Assembly (NCBI GenBank): GCA_965369635.1 | Contig: CBDURC010000037.1 | Coordinates: 1-16,875 of the forward strand | Direction of reading: 5' to 3' | Origin: UBA3071 sp965369635 | Lineage (GTDB): Bacteria > Chloroflexota > Anaerolineae > UBA3071 | Length of the DNA: 16,875 nt | In this document: in pieces, positions 1-6,680 of the stretch | How positions within the stretch are numbered: the first letter of the stretch is position 1 | Layout: each line of letters opens with the position of its first letter | Notes under the pieces: model-generated | Seen by the model: the letters and a program-made list of their open reading frames with translations, nothing else | What the model was told of the DNA's origin: nothing | The model's database searches: none | Position numbers and translations under genes: made by a program

Positions 1-1311
1 GGTCTGCGGTTTCGGGTTTTGGGCTTCGGTTGCTGCGACAGACGAGCCGGCGAGAATCGCCAGCGTGAGTGCAGTCAGCGCAAGCAACCGCCAAGGGAAC
101 TGGATCAGCGCTGCCAGCGGCACCACTCTCCACACGGCTTGTGACGAAGCGGTCATCAGCCAGAGGACGACGGCTGTGACTGCGGCGAAAAAGAGCGCTA
201 CGCCGCGATGGCGAGCCCCGCCCCAAGCGGGGCGAGCCCCGTCCCACACGGGGCGAGCAGTTCGGCGCAGCGCCGCGATGGTTCCGACCAGCGCCAACAC
301 GACGGGCAGCAGCCCAAGCTGGAAGCTCATGCCGTCGTTTGGCCCCTCCACGGCGTAGCCGTAGCCCCAGAACGGGGACAGGAACTGATGCAGATAGACG
401 AAGTGTTGCTGATAGGCGTAGGTGGTACGCACCAGTTGCTCCTGCATGACGTAGTGCCGCTCCACCAGCATGGGCAGCAGGAAGATACCGCTCAGGCCCA
501 ATGCAAGGAGCACGGCAGCGCTAGCCAGACCAAGGCGGTGAAGGAGAGATGGGTGATCAGTGATCAGCGATTGGTGACGCGCGGAAGATTGACGGTCCGT
601 CCCCAATACCCTATGCCCAATACCCGATACCTGAGCCAGGGCGAAGACGATGAACGCGCCGAGCAGTGGTGTGAAGGTGACGCCGGTGACGGTGTGGGCG
701 AGAATGATCGCAGCGTAAGCCAGGGCCGCCAGCGCCAGACGGCGCAGGCCGCCCCGTTCGATCAGGTTCCAGAAGGCCAGCAACACCAGCGGGAGGAGGG
801 AGAGTGCAACGTACTCGGCAAAGGCGGCGCGCACGTAGAGGTCGAGCAGGCGGTAGGGTGCGTAGGCGTAGATCAGCCCGGCGATCACCCCCGCGCTGCG
901 GCCCCACCAGCGGCGCACCAGCGCGTACATCGAGCCAGCGGCCACGAACGTCGCCAGCGCCCAGGTCAGCTTGACTGCCGTCGTGAAGCCAGCGCCCAGC
1001 AGGTGAAAGAACTCGGCGACATAGTAGGGCAGCGGGCCGTAGAGTACCCAGAGGGGATAGCCGAAACCCAGCGCCTGGTCGGGCGTCCAGCGTGGCCACC
1101 AGGCTCCGTCGCGGATGGCCTGATCGAACTCCACGAGGAAGAATACGCTGTGCTGCGCGTCGTGGGCGTCGAAGAAGTAGCCCGGCGACGTCAGCGGCAG
1201 CACCGCAGGCAGCGTCAGGAGAATCAGTAACAGAATCTCAGGACTGGGCAAGAAGCGACGGCAGATGGACACAAAGCGTCTGTTCGCCGCAGCCGGACAG
1301 CGCATGCGCAT
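1..1311 (-). CDS. Multi-spanning membrane protein, PTPS-related (PF10131-like), 3' end outside window
   Basis: The reverse strand is open from an ATG at 1311 through all 437 codons to the window edge, so the C-terminus is missing. GGAG lies about 7 nt before the start; a second in-frame ATG is at 1305. About ten hydrophobic segments are visible. Residues ~46-85 hold an acidic/His stretch (DAHDAQHS) followed by WWPRW, GFGYPLW and YGPLPYY, the pattern I associate with the '6-pyruvoyl-tetrahydropterin synthase-related' integral membrane family common in Chloroflexota, which resembles polytopic GT-C-type glycosyltransferases. Despite the family name it is unlikely to be a pterin enzyme; an envelope glycosylation role is only inferred. 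Two loops carry repeat-derived stretches (see 201-281 and 548-632). It is transcribed divergently from the thiamine operon. Family assignment is from motif memory, not a search. Confidence 0.72.
   Translation of the reverse strand, partial: MRMRCPAAANRRFVSICRRFLPSPEILLLILLTLPAVLPLTSPGYFFDAHDAQHSVFFLVEFDQAIRDGAWWPRWTPDQALGFGYPLWVLYGPLPYYVAEFFHLLGAGFTTAVKLTWALATFVAAGSMYALVRRWWGRSAGVIAGLIYAYAPYRLLDLYVRAAFAEYVALSLLPLVLLAFWNLIERGGLRRLALAALAYAAIILAHTVTGVTFTPLLGAFIVFALAQVSGIGHRVLGTDRQSSARHQSLITDHPSLLHRLGLASAAVLLALGLSGIFLLPMLVERHYVMQEQLVRTTYAYQQHFVYLHQFLSPFWGYGYAVEGPNDGMSFQLGLLPVVLALVGTIAALRRTARPVWDGARPAWGGARHRGVALFFAAVTAVVLWLMTASSQAVWRVVPLAALIQFPWRLLALTALTLAILAGSSVAATEAQNPKPQT
201..281. repeat. GC-rich tandem/palindromic insert inside the membrane-protein gene
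   Basis: On the reverse strand there are two tandem 21-bp units starting GCTCGCCCCG plus a partial third, coding for ARPVWDG, ARPAWGG and AR between two membrane segments. Each unit can fold (for example GCCCCGC with GCGGGGC). The stretch is bracketed by an exact 11-bp direct repeat CGCCGCGATGG at 201-211 and 271-281, 70 bp apart. Because 70 is not a multiple of three, the two flanking copies are read in different frames. Confidence 0.7.
548..632. repeat. Repeat-derived insert inside the membrane-protein gene
   Basis: Two simple repeat motifs lie together. One is a TGATCA-rich unit (GTGATCAGTGATCAGCGATT, about 553-572). The other is a series of degenerate CCCAATACC-like units at 601-631. They encode a polar stretch (residues roughly GIGHRVLGTDRQSSARHQSL) between hydrophobic segments, which looks foreign to the rest of the protein. 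The reading frame is kept. Confidence 0.65.
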
Positions 1312-1360
1312 TCGAGTGCTCCACAATCGGATGTTGGACGAAAGACGAATGACGTGGGTC

Positions 1361-1389
1361 ATTGTAGCATGGCTCGCAGAAAAGGCCAA
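1361..1389 (-). promoter_or_regulatory. Sigma-70-type promoter for the membrane-protein gene
   Basis: On the reverse strand TTGGCC (1389-1384) and TACAAT (1366-1361) are separated by exactly 17 bp, with an extended -10 TGC. The predicted start of transcription is near 1354, giving a leader of about 43 nt that contains CGTCATTCGTC-like repeat sequence. Confidence 0.65.
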
Positions 1390-1435
1390 TCCCGACTGTG
1401 TCTCTGTGGCTGAATGACCCTTGTTGGGGGAAGTC

Positions 1436-1566
1436 ATTGCGAACTCTGCCGAAAAAGGCCAAAAGCCATCAGCGGATTAAGCAGATGAAGCGGATGAAAT
1501 ACGAAACAAAATCTGCTCAATCCGCCTAATCCGCTGACGATCCTGGGTCTGTTCAGAGGAGTCATT
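1436..1566. repeat. Palindromic repeat A, copy 1 (MITE-like, 131 bp)
   Basis: This segment is the reverse complement, at about 90% identity by eye, of 11387-11517. Each arm holds three degenerate 9-nt units: GCGGATTAA/GCAGATGAA/GCGGATGAA in one, and on the other strand GCGGATTAG/GCGGATTGA/GCAGATTTT. The arms are inverted, so the element can fold into a long imperfect hairpin. An exact 9-bp direct repeat AGTCATTGC is present at 1432-1440 and 1560-1568. No coding sequence is seen. It fills most of the gap between the divergent promoters of the membrane-protein gene and the thiamine operon. Confidence 0.85.
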
Positions 1567-1573
1567 GCCTTGT

Positions 1574-1602
1574 TTGACAGAATCTGCCAACTGTGGTATA
1601 TT
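1574..1602 (+). promoter_or_regulatory. Sigma-70-type promoter of the thiamine operon
   Basis: A perfect TTGACA (1574-1579), a 17-bp spacer ending TGTGG, and TATATT (1597-1602). Transcription should start near 1609, just ahead of the TPP riboswitch. It begins only 8 nt beyond repeat A1. Confidence 0.82.
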
Positions 1603-1622
1603 GCCAGCACGAACGAGAGCCA

Positions 1623-1720
1623 ATCTCGCAAGGGGAGCTGGGAGAGCCCGGCTGAGAGGGCGGCCCGCTATGCCGCCGACCCTTTGAACCTGATCTGGGT
1701 AATGCCGGCGTAGGGAGATG
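1623..1720 (+). ncRNA. TPP riboswitch (THI element)
   Basis: The conserved THI-box sequences are present in order: GGGGAGC near 1632, CTGAGAGGG near 1652-1660, ACCCTTTGAACCTGATCTGG at 1679-1698, and TAATGCCGGCGTAGGGA at 1700-1716. ATCTC (1623-1627) can pair with GAGAT (1715-1719) to close the aptamer. The element binds thiamine pyrophosphate and normally represses downstream thiamine genes. Its position between a strong promoter and thiN fits exactly. Confidence 0.96.
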
Positions 1721-1737
1721 ACGACAGGACCACAAGA

Positions 1738-1767
1738 GGCCATCTGCCTTGCCCAGGGCAGGTGGCC
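1738..1767 (+). terminator. Expression-platform hairpin of the TPP riboswitch
   Basis: GGCCATCTGCC (1738-1748) pairs over 11 bp with GGCAGGTGGCC (1757-1767), with one G-U pair and an 8-nt loop. It is followed by TTCTT. This could be an intrinsic terminator with a short U-tract, controlled by the aptamer upstream. The stem also sits 10-50 nt before the thiN ribosome site, so a translational role cannot be excluded. Confidence 0.6.
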
Positions 1768-1789
1768 TTCTTGCCGTAGAGGAGGAGTA

Positions 1790-2476
1790 ATGCGCGCCAT
1801 TATCATCGCCAACGGCCCGTACGGGCGAACGGCCGTTCGCCCCTACCCCCGCTCTTTTCAGCGGCAAGCGGAGGATTGGATCATCGCCGCGGATGGCGGC
1901 TCAGTCACGGCTCTGCGCTGGGGCTGGCTGCCACATACCGTGGTCGGCGACCTGGACTCTCTGCCCCATGAACTGCAGCAGCGGTTGGCCGCTGTCGGTT
2001 GCCAGTTCGTCACCTTCCCAGAGCGCAAAGACTGGATCGATCTGGAGCTGGCGCTGCAGCATGCCGTCGAGGGCGGGGCGACGGAGATCATCATCTTGGG
2101 TGCGCGCGGCGGGCGGTTGGATCAGGAACTGGCCAACGTGCTGCTGCTCAGCCGTCCCGAGTGGGCCGAAGTGGACATCAGGCTGCTGCACGGCCAGGAA
2201 GAGGCGCTCGTCGTCCGCCGCCAAGGCACGATCAGCGGCCAGGTGGGAGACACCGTCTCCCTCATCGCCCTGGCACCGCAGGTCACCGGCATCACCACCA
2301 GTGGGCTGGAGTGGCCGCTGCACGAGGGCACGCTGGCCTTCGGCTCCACGCTGGGAATCAGCAACAGGCTTACGCAGCCGGTGGCGCAGGTGCGGGTGAA
2401 GGAGGGGGTGCTATTGGCAATACACAGTAGACAGGCACAAGAGGCAACGAGGCAACAGGTCACAGGTAACAGGTGA
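1790..2476 (+). CDS. thiN: Thiamine pyrophosphokinase
   Basis: This 228-residue protein transfers pyrophosphate from ATP to thiamine to make TPP in the cytoplasm. Visible family motifs are ANG (7-9), IIAADGG (31-37), VVGDLDSL (51-58), the ERKDWIDLELAL stretch (a variant of the usual KD-TD-E), and GARGGRLDQELAN. The start is the ATG at 1790 with a strong AGAGGAGGAG ribosome site at 1778-1787. Residues 11-19 are encoded by a palindromic DNA insert (1819-1846). The natural C-terminus is probably GVLLAIHS; the last ~18 residues come from an AACAGGTCACAGGTAACAGG-like repeat. Expression is likely repressed by TPP through the riboswitch upstream. The thiB-like gene follows after 14 nt. Confidence 0.95.
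   Translation: MRAIIIANGPYGRTAVRPYPRSFQRQAEDWIIAADGGSVTALRWGWLPHTVVGDLDSLPHELQQRLAAVGCQFVTFPERKDWIDLELALQHAVEGGATEIIILGARGGRLDQELANVLLLSRPEWAEVDIRLLHGQEEALVVRRQGTISGQVGDTVSLIALAPQVTGITTSGLEWPLHEGTLAFGSTLGISNRLTQPVAQVRVKEGVLLAIHSRQAQEATRQQVTGNR
1819..1846. repeat. Palindromic repeat embedded in thiN
   Basis: The 20-bp core at 1823-1842 (GGGCGAACGG followed by its reverse complement) is a perfect palindrome. One mismatched pair further out, GTA and TAC extend it to 28 bp. It is read in frame as YGRTAVRPY between the ANG motif and the IIAADGG motif of thiN. Confidence 0.85.
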
Positions 2477-2490
2477 AGGGAGGGAGTAAC

Positions 2491-3564
2491 ATGCGCAAGG
2501 TCTTTTTTCTGCACAGTCTGTTGGCGCTGGCTCTATTGGCAGGCTGTGCGCCACCGGCGCCGGTGGGAACAACTCCATCGCCGAGCGAGCCGCGCACGCT
2601 GACGCTGATGTCGCACGACAGCTTCAGCGCCAGTGAAGAGGTCATCGCTCAGTTCCAGGAACAGCACAACGCGGAGATCAAGTTTCTCAAGGCGGGTGAT
2701 GCGGGCTCGGCACTGAACCAGGCTATCCTCAGCAAGGAGAACCCGCTGGCCGATCTCTTCTTCGGCGTGGACAACACCTTCTTCAGCCGGGCGCTGGAGG
2801 CTGGTATCTTCGAACCGTACGATTCGCCCGCCCTGGCCGCCATTCCCGACGAACTGGAGTTGGACCCGCAGCACCGGCTGCTGCCCGTGGACTTCGGCCA
2901 TGTCTGCCTGAACTACGACAAGGCGTGGTTCTCGGGAAAAGAGTTGGCTCCGCCAGTCGCATTGGAAGACCTGGTCAGGCCGGAGTACGAGGGGTTGACG
3001 GTGGTACAGAACCCGGCGACCTCCTCGCCCGGCCTATCCTTCCTGATGGCGACTGTCGGACACTTCGGCGAGACGGGGAACTACACCTATCTGGACTTCT
3101 GGAAGGATCTGCGGGCCAACGACGTGCTGGTGACCGACGGCTGGGAGGACGCCTATTGGGGACAGTTCAGCGCTGCCAGCGATGGCACGCGACCGATCGT
3201 TGTCAGCTACGCCACGAGCCCGGCCGCCGAGGTCTTCTTCAGCGAGGGCGTGTACACCGAGCCACCCACGGGCAACGTGCTGGGCGAGGGGGCCTGCTTC
3301 CGCCAGATCGAGTTCGTGGGCATCCTCAAGGGCTCGAAGAACCGCGACCTGGCCGAGGAGTTAGTGGACTTCTTTCTCAGCGAGACCTTCCAGGAGGACA
3401 TCCCGCTGCAGATGTGGGTTTTCCCGGCCAACGAGCAAGCGGCCTTGCCCGAGGTTTTCCGGTGGGCCGAGGTGCCTCTGCTGCCAGCCCAGGTGAGCTC
3501 GGCAGCGATCGACGCCAATCGAGACCTGTGGATCGAGCGTTGGACCAAGGTGGTCCTGCGCTGA
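2491..3564 (+). CDS. thiB: Thiamine ABC transporter substrate-binding lipoprotein
   Basis: The 357-residue product begins with a lipoprotein signal peptide (hydrophobic residues 4-17, lipobox LAGC, lipidated Cys19) followed by a Pro/Ser linker. The mature part begins TLTLMSHDSF and contains FLKAGDAGSALNQ, ADLFFGVDNTF, LLPVDFGHVCLNYD and VVQNPATSSPGLSFL, typical of the TbpA/ThiB thiamine-binding family in the ABC-transporter solute-binding fold. ATG 2491 is chosen over GTG 2473 because GAAGGGAGGGAG precedes it and the signal peptide starts there. It lies 14 nt after thiN under the same riboswitch, which supports thiamine as the ligand. No permease (ThiP) or ATPase (ThiQ) gene follows, so the partner transporter must be encoded elsewhere or be missing. 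Confidence 0.92.
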   Translation: MRKVFFLHSLLALALLAGCAPPAPVGTTPSPSEPRTLTLMSHDSFSASEEVIAQFQEQHNAEIKFLKAGDAGSALNQAILSKENPLADLFFGVDNTFFSRALEAGIFEPYDSPALAAIPDELELDPQHRLLPVDFGHVCLNYDKAWFSGKELAPPVALEDLVRPEYEGLTVVQNPATSSPGLSFLMATVGHFGETGNYTYLDFWKDLRANDVLVTDGWEDAYWGQFSAASDGTRPIVVSYATSPAAEVFFSEGVYTEPPTGNVLGEGACFRQIEFVGILKGSKNRDLAEELVDFFLSETFQEDIPLQMWVFPANEQAALPEVFRWAEVPLLPAQVSSAAIDANRDLWIERWTKVVLR

Positions 3565-3608
3565 GCGAGCACCACGCTTCGCAACCGACAACTGCCAGCA
3601 AGGTCTTC

Positions 3609-4751
3609 TTGCCTCTGGTAGCTCACGGAGACGATACGCAACCTTTGGAAGAGGCACGCGCCCTCTGGGTAACCCGCTGGGATTATTCCTCGCCAGAGGA
3701 CGTGGCAACCATCGTCGAGCGGGCAGCGACGGCTCACTTCAATATCGTATTCTTTCAGATACGGGGCAACGCCGACGCCTACTACGACTCTCGATTTGAG
3801 CCCTGGGCGCAACGGTTGAGCGGCACATTGGGGCAGGACCCTGGCTGGGACCCGCTGGCGGTGGCGGTCGAGGAGGCACACCAGCGTGGCCTGCAGCTTC
3901 ATGCCTACATGAATGTCTACCCCTCATGGGTTGGCACCGAACCTCCTTCGCCGGCCTCGCCGGAACCGATGTTCCACCAGTTCAACCGCTTGTACGGCGA
4001 TTCGTGGGTTCAATGGCACGAGGACGGCACCCCCATGGGTTTGAACCCCAGCTACCTCTGGGCCAGCCCTGGGCACTGGGCGGTGCCGAAGCATGTGCTG
4101 TGTGTAGCTCAGGACATCGTCAGCCGCTACGCGGTGGACGGCCTGCATCTGGATAACATCCGCTACGCAGGCCCAGCCTACTCCCACGACCCGGTCAGCA
4201 CGGCCCTCTTTGCCCAAGAACAGATCCTGAACCCCGGTCTGACCTGGGGCGATTGGCAGCGCGCCCGCGTCAGCGAACTGGTGGAGCAGATGCACACTCA
4301 GGCTTGCGCAGTAAGGGAAGGATTACTATTGAGCGCAGCCGTCTGGCCCGTCTACCGGGACCACTGGCCTTGGTGGACGACCGCCGACGGCTACGGCGGC
4401 TACTACCAGGATTCGCTGGGCTGGTTGCAGGCTGGGCAGATAGACGCCATCTGCCCCATGCTCTATGGCAGCACCCTCCTGCTGTACGAAGATCGCTTCG
4501 AGAGCTTGCTGCGAGATTTCGTGACCCAGGCAGAGGGGCAGCCGATCTACGCTGGCATCAGCGCCGGTTACGACGATTTCTCTTTCATCGCCCGGCGCAT
4601 CGAACTGGCGCGTGCCGTGGGGGCGCAGGGCCAGGCCATTTTCTCCAGCAGGCTGATCGAGCAACGCGGCTTCTGGGAAGACTTCCGTCAGGGACCGTAT
4701 GCTCAGCAGGCCCTTGTTCCGGGCCGTGGGAACGGAGCGCAGAGTCCCTGA
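3609..4751 (+). CDS. GHL10/DUF187 family glycosidase-like protein, start uncertain
   Basis: The protein matches the GHL10 (DUF187, COG1649) TIM-barrel family of putative glycosyl hydrolases: LWVTRWDYSSPEDVATIVE at the start, FNIVFFQIRGNADAYYDS, the DPLAVAVEEAHQRGLQLHAYM segment, and YAVDGLHLDNIRY further on. It probably acts on envelope polysaccharide outside the cell. The start is a problem. There is no ATG before the first conserved motif. TTG 3609 has AAGG five nt upstream and is used here. Alternatives are GTG 3528 and TTG 3540 (both overlapping thiB) or CTG 3561, which overlaps the thiB stop. Upstream residues include ASKVFLPLVAHG, the kind of segment that usually follows a signal peptide in Anaerolineae, but no signal peptide is encoded. 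It shares the thiamine transcript by position only. Confidence 0.8.
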   Translation: MPLVAHGDDTQPLEEARALWVTRWDYSSPEDVATIVERAATAHFNIVFFQIRGNADAYYDSRFEPWAQRLSGTLGQDPGWDPLAVAVEEAHQRGLQLHAYMNVYPSWVGTEPPSPASPEPMFHQFNRLYGDSWVQWHEDGTPMGLNPSYLWASPGHWAVPKHVLCVAQDIVSRYAVDGLHLDNIRYAGPAYSHDPVSTALFAQEQILNPGLTWGDWQRARVSELVEQMHTQACAVREGLLLSAAVWPVYRDHWPWWTTADGYGGYYQDSLGWLQAGQIDAICPMLYGSTLLLYEDRFESLLRDFVTQAEGQPIYAGISAGYDDFSFIARRIELARAVGAQGQAIFSSRLIEQRGFWEDFRQGPYAQQALVPGRGNGAQSP

Positions 4752-4814
4752 CTTCGCCGTATCGTCGGAGGTGATGCACTTCAGATCTTCCTTCCCGATT
4801 TCCACTTTCCACTC

Positions 4815-4828
4815 TGAGGTGCTATAAT
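4815..4828 (+). promoter_or_regulatory. Extended -10 promoter, probably giving a leaderless mRNA
   Basis: TATAAT at 4823-4828 is preceded by TGC (TGCTATAAT), an extended -10. No good -35 is seen 17 bp upstream (TTCCAC). The ATG of the next gene begins only 7 nt after the -10 box, where transcription would start. Confidence 0.65.
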
Positions 4829-4835
4829 CTCACGC

Positions 4836-5939
4836 ATGAGCACGTCGGGTGAATCACCTCCAAGGAGACAGCGACCGGAGCGAACCTGTCCTCACTGCGG
4901 GGCGCGCGTGGCCAAGCGAGCACAGGATTGCTTCCAGTGTGGAGTTGACCTGAGTTCAAAGCCGCGCCGACGGCGTCACCGGCCCTGGGCGGATCTCCTA
5001 CTTCTGCTGGTCATCGCCGCTGTCGTGGCGGTCTGGTGGTGCCGGGCAGAGGAGGCAGCGCGGGCGGCGTTGACGCCCACAGCCACTTCCACTGCCACAG
5101 CCACACCCACGGCCACGCCCACCCCCACGCTGACCCCCACACCCACGGTCACTCCCACGCCCACCCTGACCCCCACTCCCATCGTGCACGAGGTGGAGTC
5201 AGGGGAGTCACCGCTTTTCATTGCGGGTCTGTACGGCGTGACCCTGCAATCACTGCTGGAAACCAACGGTCTGCAAGAAGGTGATCTTATCCATATCGGT
5301 CAGTTCTTGCGTGTCCCCACTCCTACCCCTATTCTAGGGTCAGATGGCCTGCCGATCACTCCGGCGCCCAGTCCCACACTCGACCAACGAGCAGTGATCT
5401 ACACGGTGGAGAGAGGTGACTCCTTACTCTCCATCGCTGGGCTGTACGGCGTGACCGTGGAGACGATCCTGAAGGCCAACAGCCTTGACCCTGAGGAGCT
5501 CATTCGAGCGGGGCAGTCGCTGGTAATTCCCCAGGGCACGCCTACAGCAGAGCCATCACCTGTGTATCCACCCACGCTCACTGCGACGCCAGGCTCGCCT
5601 TGGCCAGCGCCGGAGTTGCTCAGTCCAGCGCAAGGGGCAGAGTTCAGCGCTGGGGAACCGATCCTGCTGCGTTGGGCAGCCGTGGGTCTCCTGGAAGAAG
5701 AGCAGTGGCACGTGCTACGAGTTTGGCTTCTCGACCGATCCGAGAGTCCTCTCCCGGCCACATGGACCAAGGGAACCAGCTTCCCCCTCCCCGCCGACTG
5801 GCGACCAACCGCTGACGGGGCCGGCCGCGAGCTTTGCTGGCAGGTGACCGTGATCCAGAGGACAGAAGAGGGGGGCGAAGACCCAGAGCTTGTCACCGTT
5901 AGCCCATCCAGCGAGATACGCTGCTTCCGCTGGCGTTGA
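4836..5939 (+). CDS. Zinc-ribbon, single-span, double-LysM protein
   Basis: 367 residues. The N-terminus has a zinc ribbon with Cys18, Cys21, Cys32 and Cys35 (CPHCG, CFQCG). A basic patch and one membrane segment (~52-68) follow, then a Thr/Pro linker (~80-114) built of TPTPT units. Two LysM domains come next (~115-160 and ~189-233, each with GLYGVT and an N-L motif). A last region (~255-367) looks like a beta-sandwich, with the PELLSPAQGAEF start seen in Ig-like domains. The ribbon should face the cytoplasm and the LysM part the outside, where it could bind peptidoglycan or another glycan. No ribosome site lies at a useful distance and the -10 box nearly touches the ATG, so translation is probably leaderless. 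Function is unknown. Confidence 0.88.
   Translation: MSTSGESPPRRQRPERTCPHCGARVAKRAQDCFQCGVDLSSKPRRRRHRPWADLLLLLVIAAVVAVWWCRAEEAARAALTPTATSTATATPTATPTPTLTPTPTVTPTPTLTPTPIVHEVESGESPLFIAGLYGVTLQSLLETNGLQEGDLIHIGQFLRVPTPTPILGSDGLPITPAPSPTLDQRAVIYTVERGDSLLSIAGLYGVTVETILKANSLDPEELIRAGQSLVIPQGTPTAEPSPVYPPTLTATPGSPWPAPELLSPAQGAEFSAGEPILLRWAAVGLLEEEQWHVLRVWLLDRSESPLPATWTKGTSFPLPADWRPTADGAGRELCWQVTVIQRTEEGGEDPELVTVSPSSEIRCFRWR
5072..5182. repeat. Thr/Pro-coding low-complexity repeat
   Basis: Degenerate CCCACNCCCACG-type hexamer/dodecamer units encode the (T-P/T-A)n linker of the LysM protein. Reverse-strand and frame-shifted reading frames through it (VGVGV, HSHAH) are shadows. Confidence 0.85.
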
Positions 5940-5950
5940 GCCCGGTGCGA

Positions 5951-5995
5951 CGAATGATGGACGACGAAGGGCGGATGTTCGTCGTAGGTCATTCG
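5951..5995. repeat. Hairpin repeat D between the LysM and phosphatase genes
   Basis: CGAATGATGGACGACGAA (5951-5968) matches the reverse complement of 5978-5995 at 15 of 18 positions, with a 9-nt loop. The eight inner pairs (ACGACGAA/TTCGTCGT) are perfect. Similar ATTCGTC/GACGAAAGACGAATG motifs lie in the leader of the membrane-protein gene near 1325-1365, suggesting a dispersed repeat. Confidence 0.6.
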
Positions 5996-6043
5996 TCGTT
6001 CGTCTGCAAGCAGAGAGTGACCGGTTTTGAGTGCGAACACACC

Positions 6044-6667
6044 ATGACTCGCATCATCCTGGTACGACATGGCCAGACGGCCTGGAATCGAGAGGAGCGT
6101 TTCCGAGGACGGGAGGATTTGCCTCTGGACGAGACGGGTCACCGTCAGGCAATAGCTGCCGGGCAACGTATTGCCGCTAACTGGTCCCCCACGGCGATCT
6201 ACTGCAGTCCGCTGCAGCGCGCCGTGCAGACGGCGCGACCCATCGGCGACGCCTGCGGCCTGTCTGTCCTGCCCTGGCCCGACTTGACAGACATTGACTA
6301 CGGCCAGTGGCAGGGGCTGACGCCTGCCGAAGCAGCAGCGCGCACCGCGACCCTCCATCGGGCCTGGCTCGAGGCGCCGCAGACCGTGCAGATTCCCGAC
6401 GGCGAGAGCCTGGCCACCGTGCGGGCTCGCACCTTCGCCGCCTTGCAGGAGATCATCTCCCGGCACCGGGGCGAGACCGTTATCGTCGTTGCTCACACTG
6501 TCGTCAACCGCTTGCTGCTCTGCGCCGTTCTGGGCTTGGACAACTCTCGCTTCTGGCGGCTGTGCCAGGAGACGGCGGCCATCAACGTCTTCGAATGGGA
6601 TGGGGAGGACTTCACGCTGGTCACTCTTAACGACACGTGTCACCTGCGATGTGAGCAAGGCTATTGA
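6044..6667 (+). CDS. Histidine phosphatase family protein (phosphoglycerate mutase-like)
   Basis: 207 residues. The phosphohistidine motif RHG is at residues 8-10 (His9 is the nucleophile). Supporting Arg residues sit in the SPLQRAVQTA segment, DIDYGQWQG follows, and the second catalytic His is His151 in VVAHTVVN. Length and motifs fit the histidine phosphatase superfamily branch 1, the group containing CobC (alpha-ribazole phosphatase) and small phosphoglycerate mutase-like enzymes. The substrate cannot be told from sequence. ATG 6044 is chosen because the family starts at once with the beta strand leading to RHG. A TTG at 5936, overlapping the LysM stop, would add 36 residues read from repeat D and is unlikely. 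The ribosome site is weak. Confidence 0.9.
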   Translation: MTRIILVRHGQTAWNREERFRGREDLPLDETGHRQAIAAGQRIAANWSPTAIYCSPLQRAVQTARPIGDACGLSVLPWPDLTDIDYGQWQGLTPAEAAARTATLHRAWLEAPQTVQIPDGESLATVRARTFAALQEIISRHRGETVIVVAHTVVNRLLLCAVLGLDNSRFWRLCQETAAINVFEWDGEDFTLVTLNDTCHLRCEQGY

Positions 6668-6680
6668 GAGGGATACGGGG

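Noticed and set aside
208..1230. Long forward reading frame of 340 codons opposite the membrane-protein gene
   Set aside because: Its product is Gln/Arg/His-rich with no family resemblance, while the reverse strand encodes a clear polytopic membrane protein over the whole stretch.
2925..3608. Upstream part of the open frame that leads into the GHL10 gene
   Set aside because: It overlaps the well-supported thiB gene and reads as Gly/Arg-rich shadow sequence; only the part after about 3600 shows family motifs.
5036..5284. His-rich (HSHTHGHAH) forward frame that might look metal-binding
   Set aside because: It is the shifted frame of the Thr/Pro linker repeat in the LysM gene.
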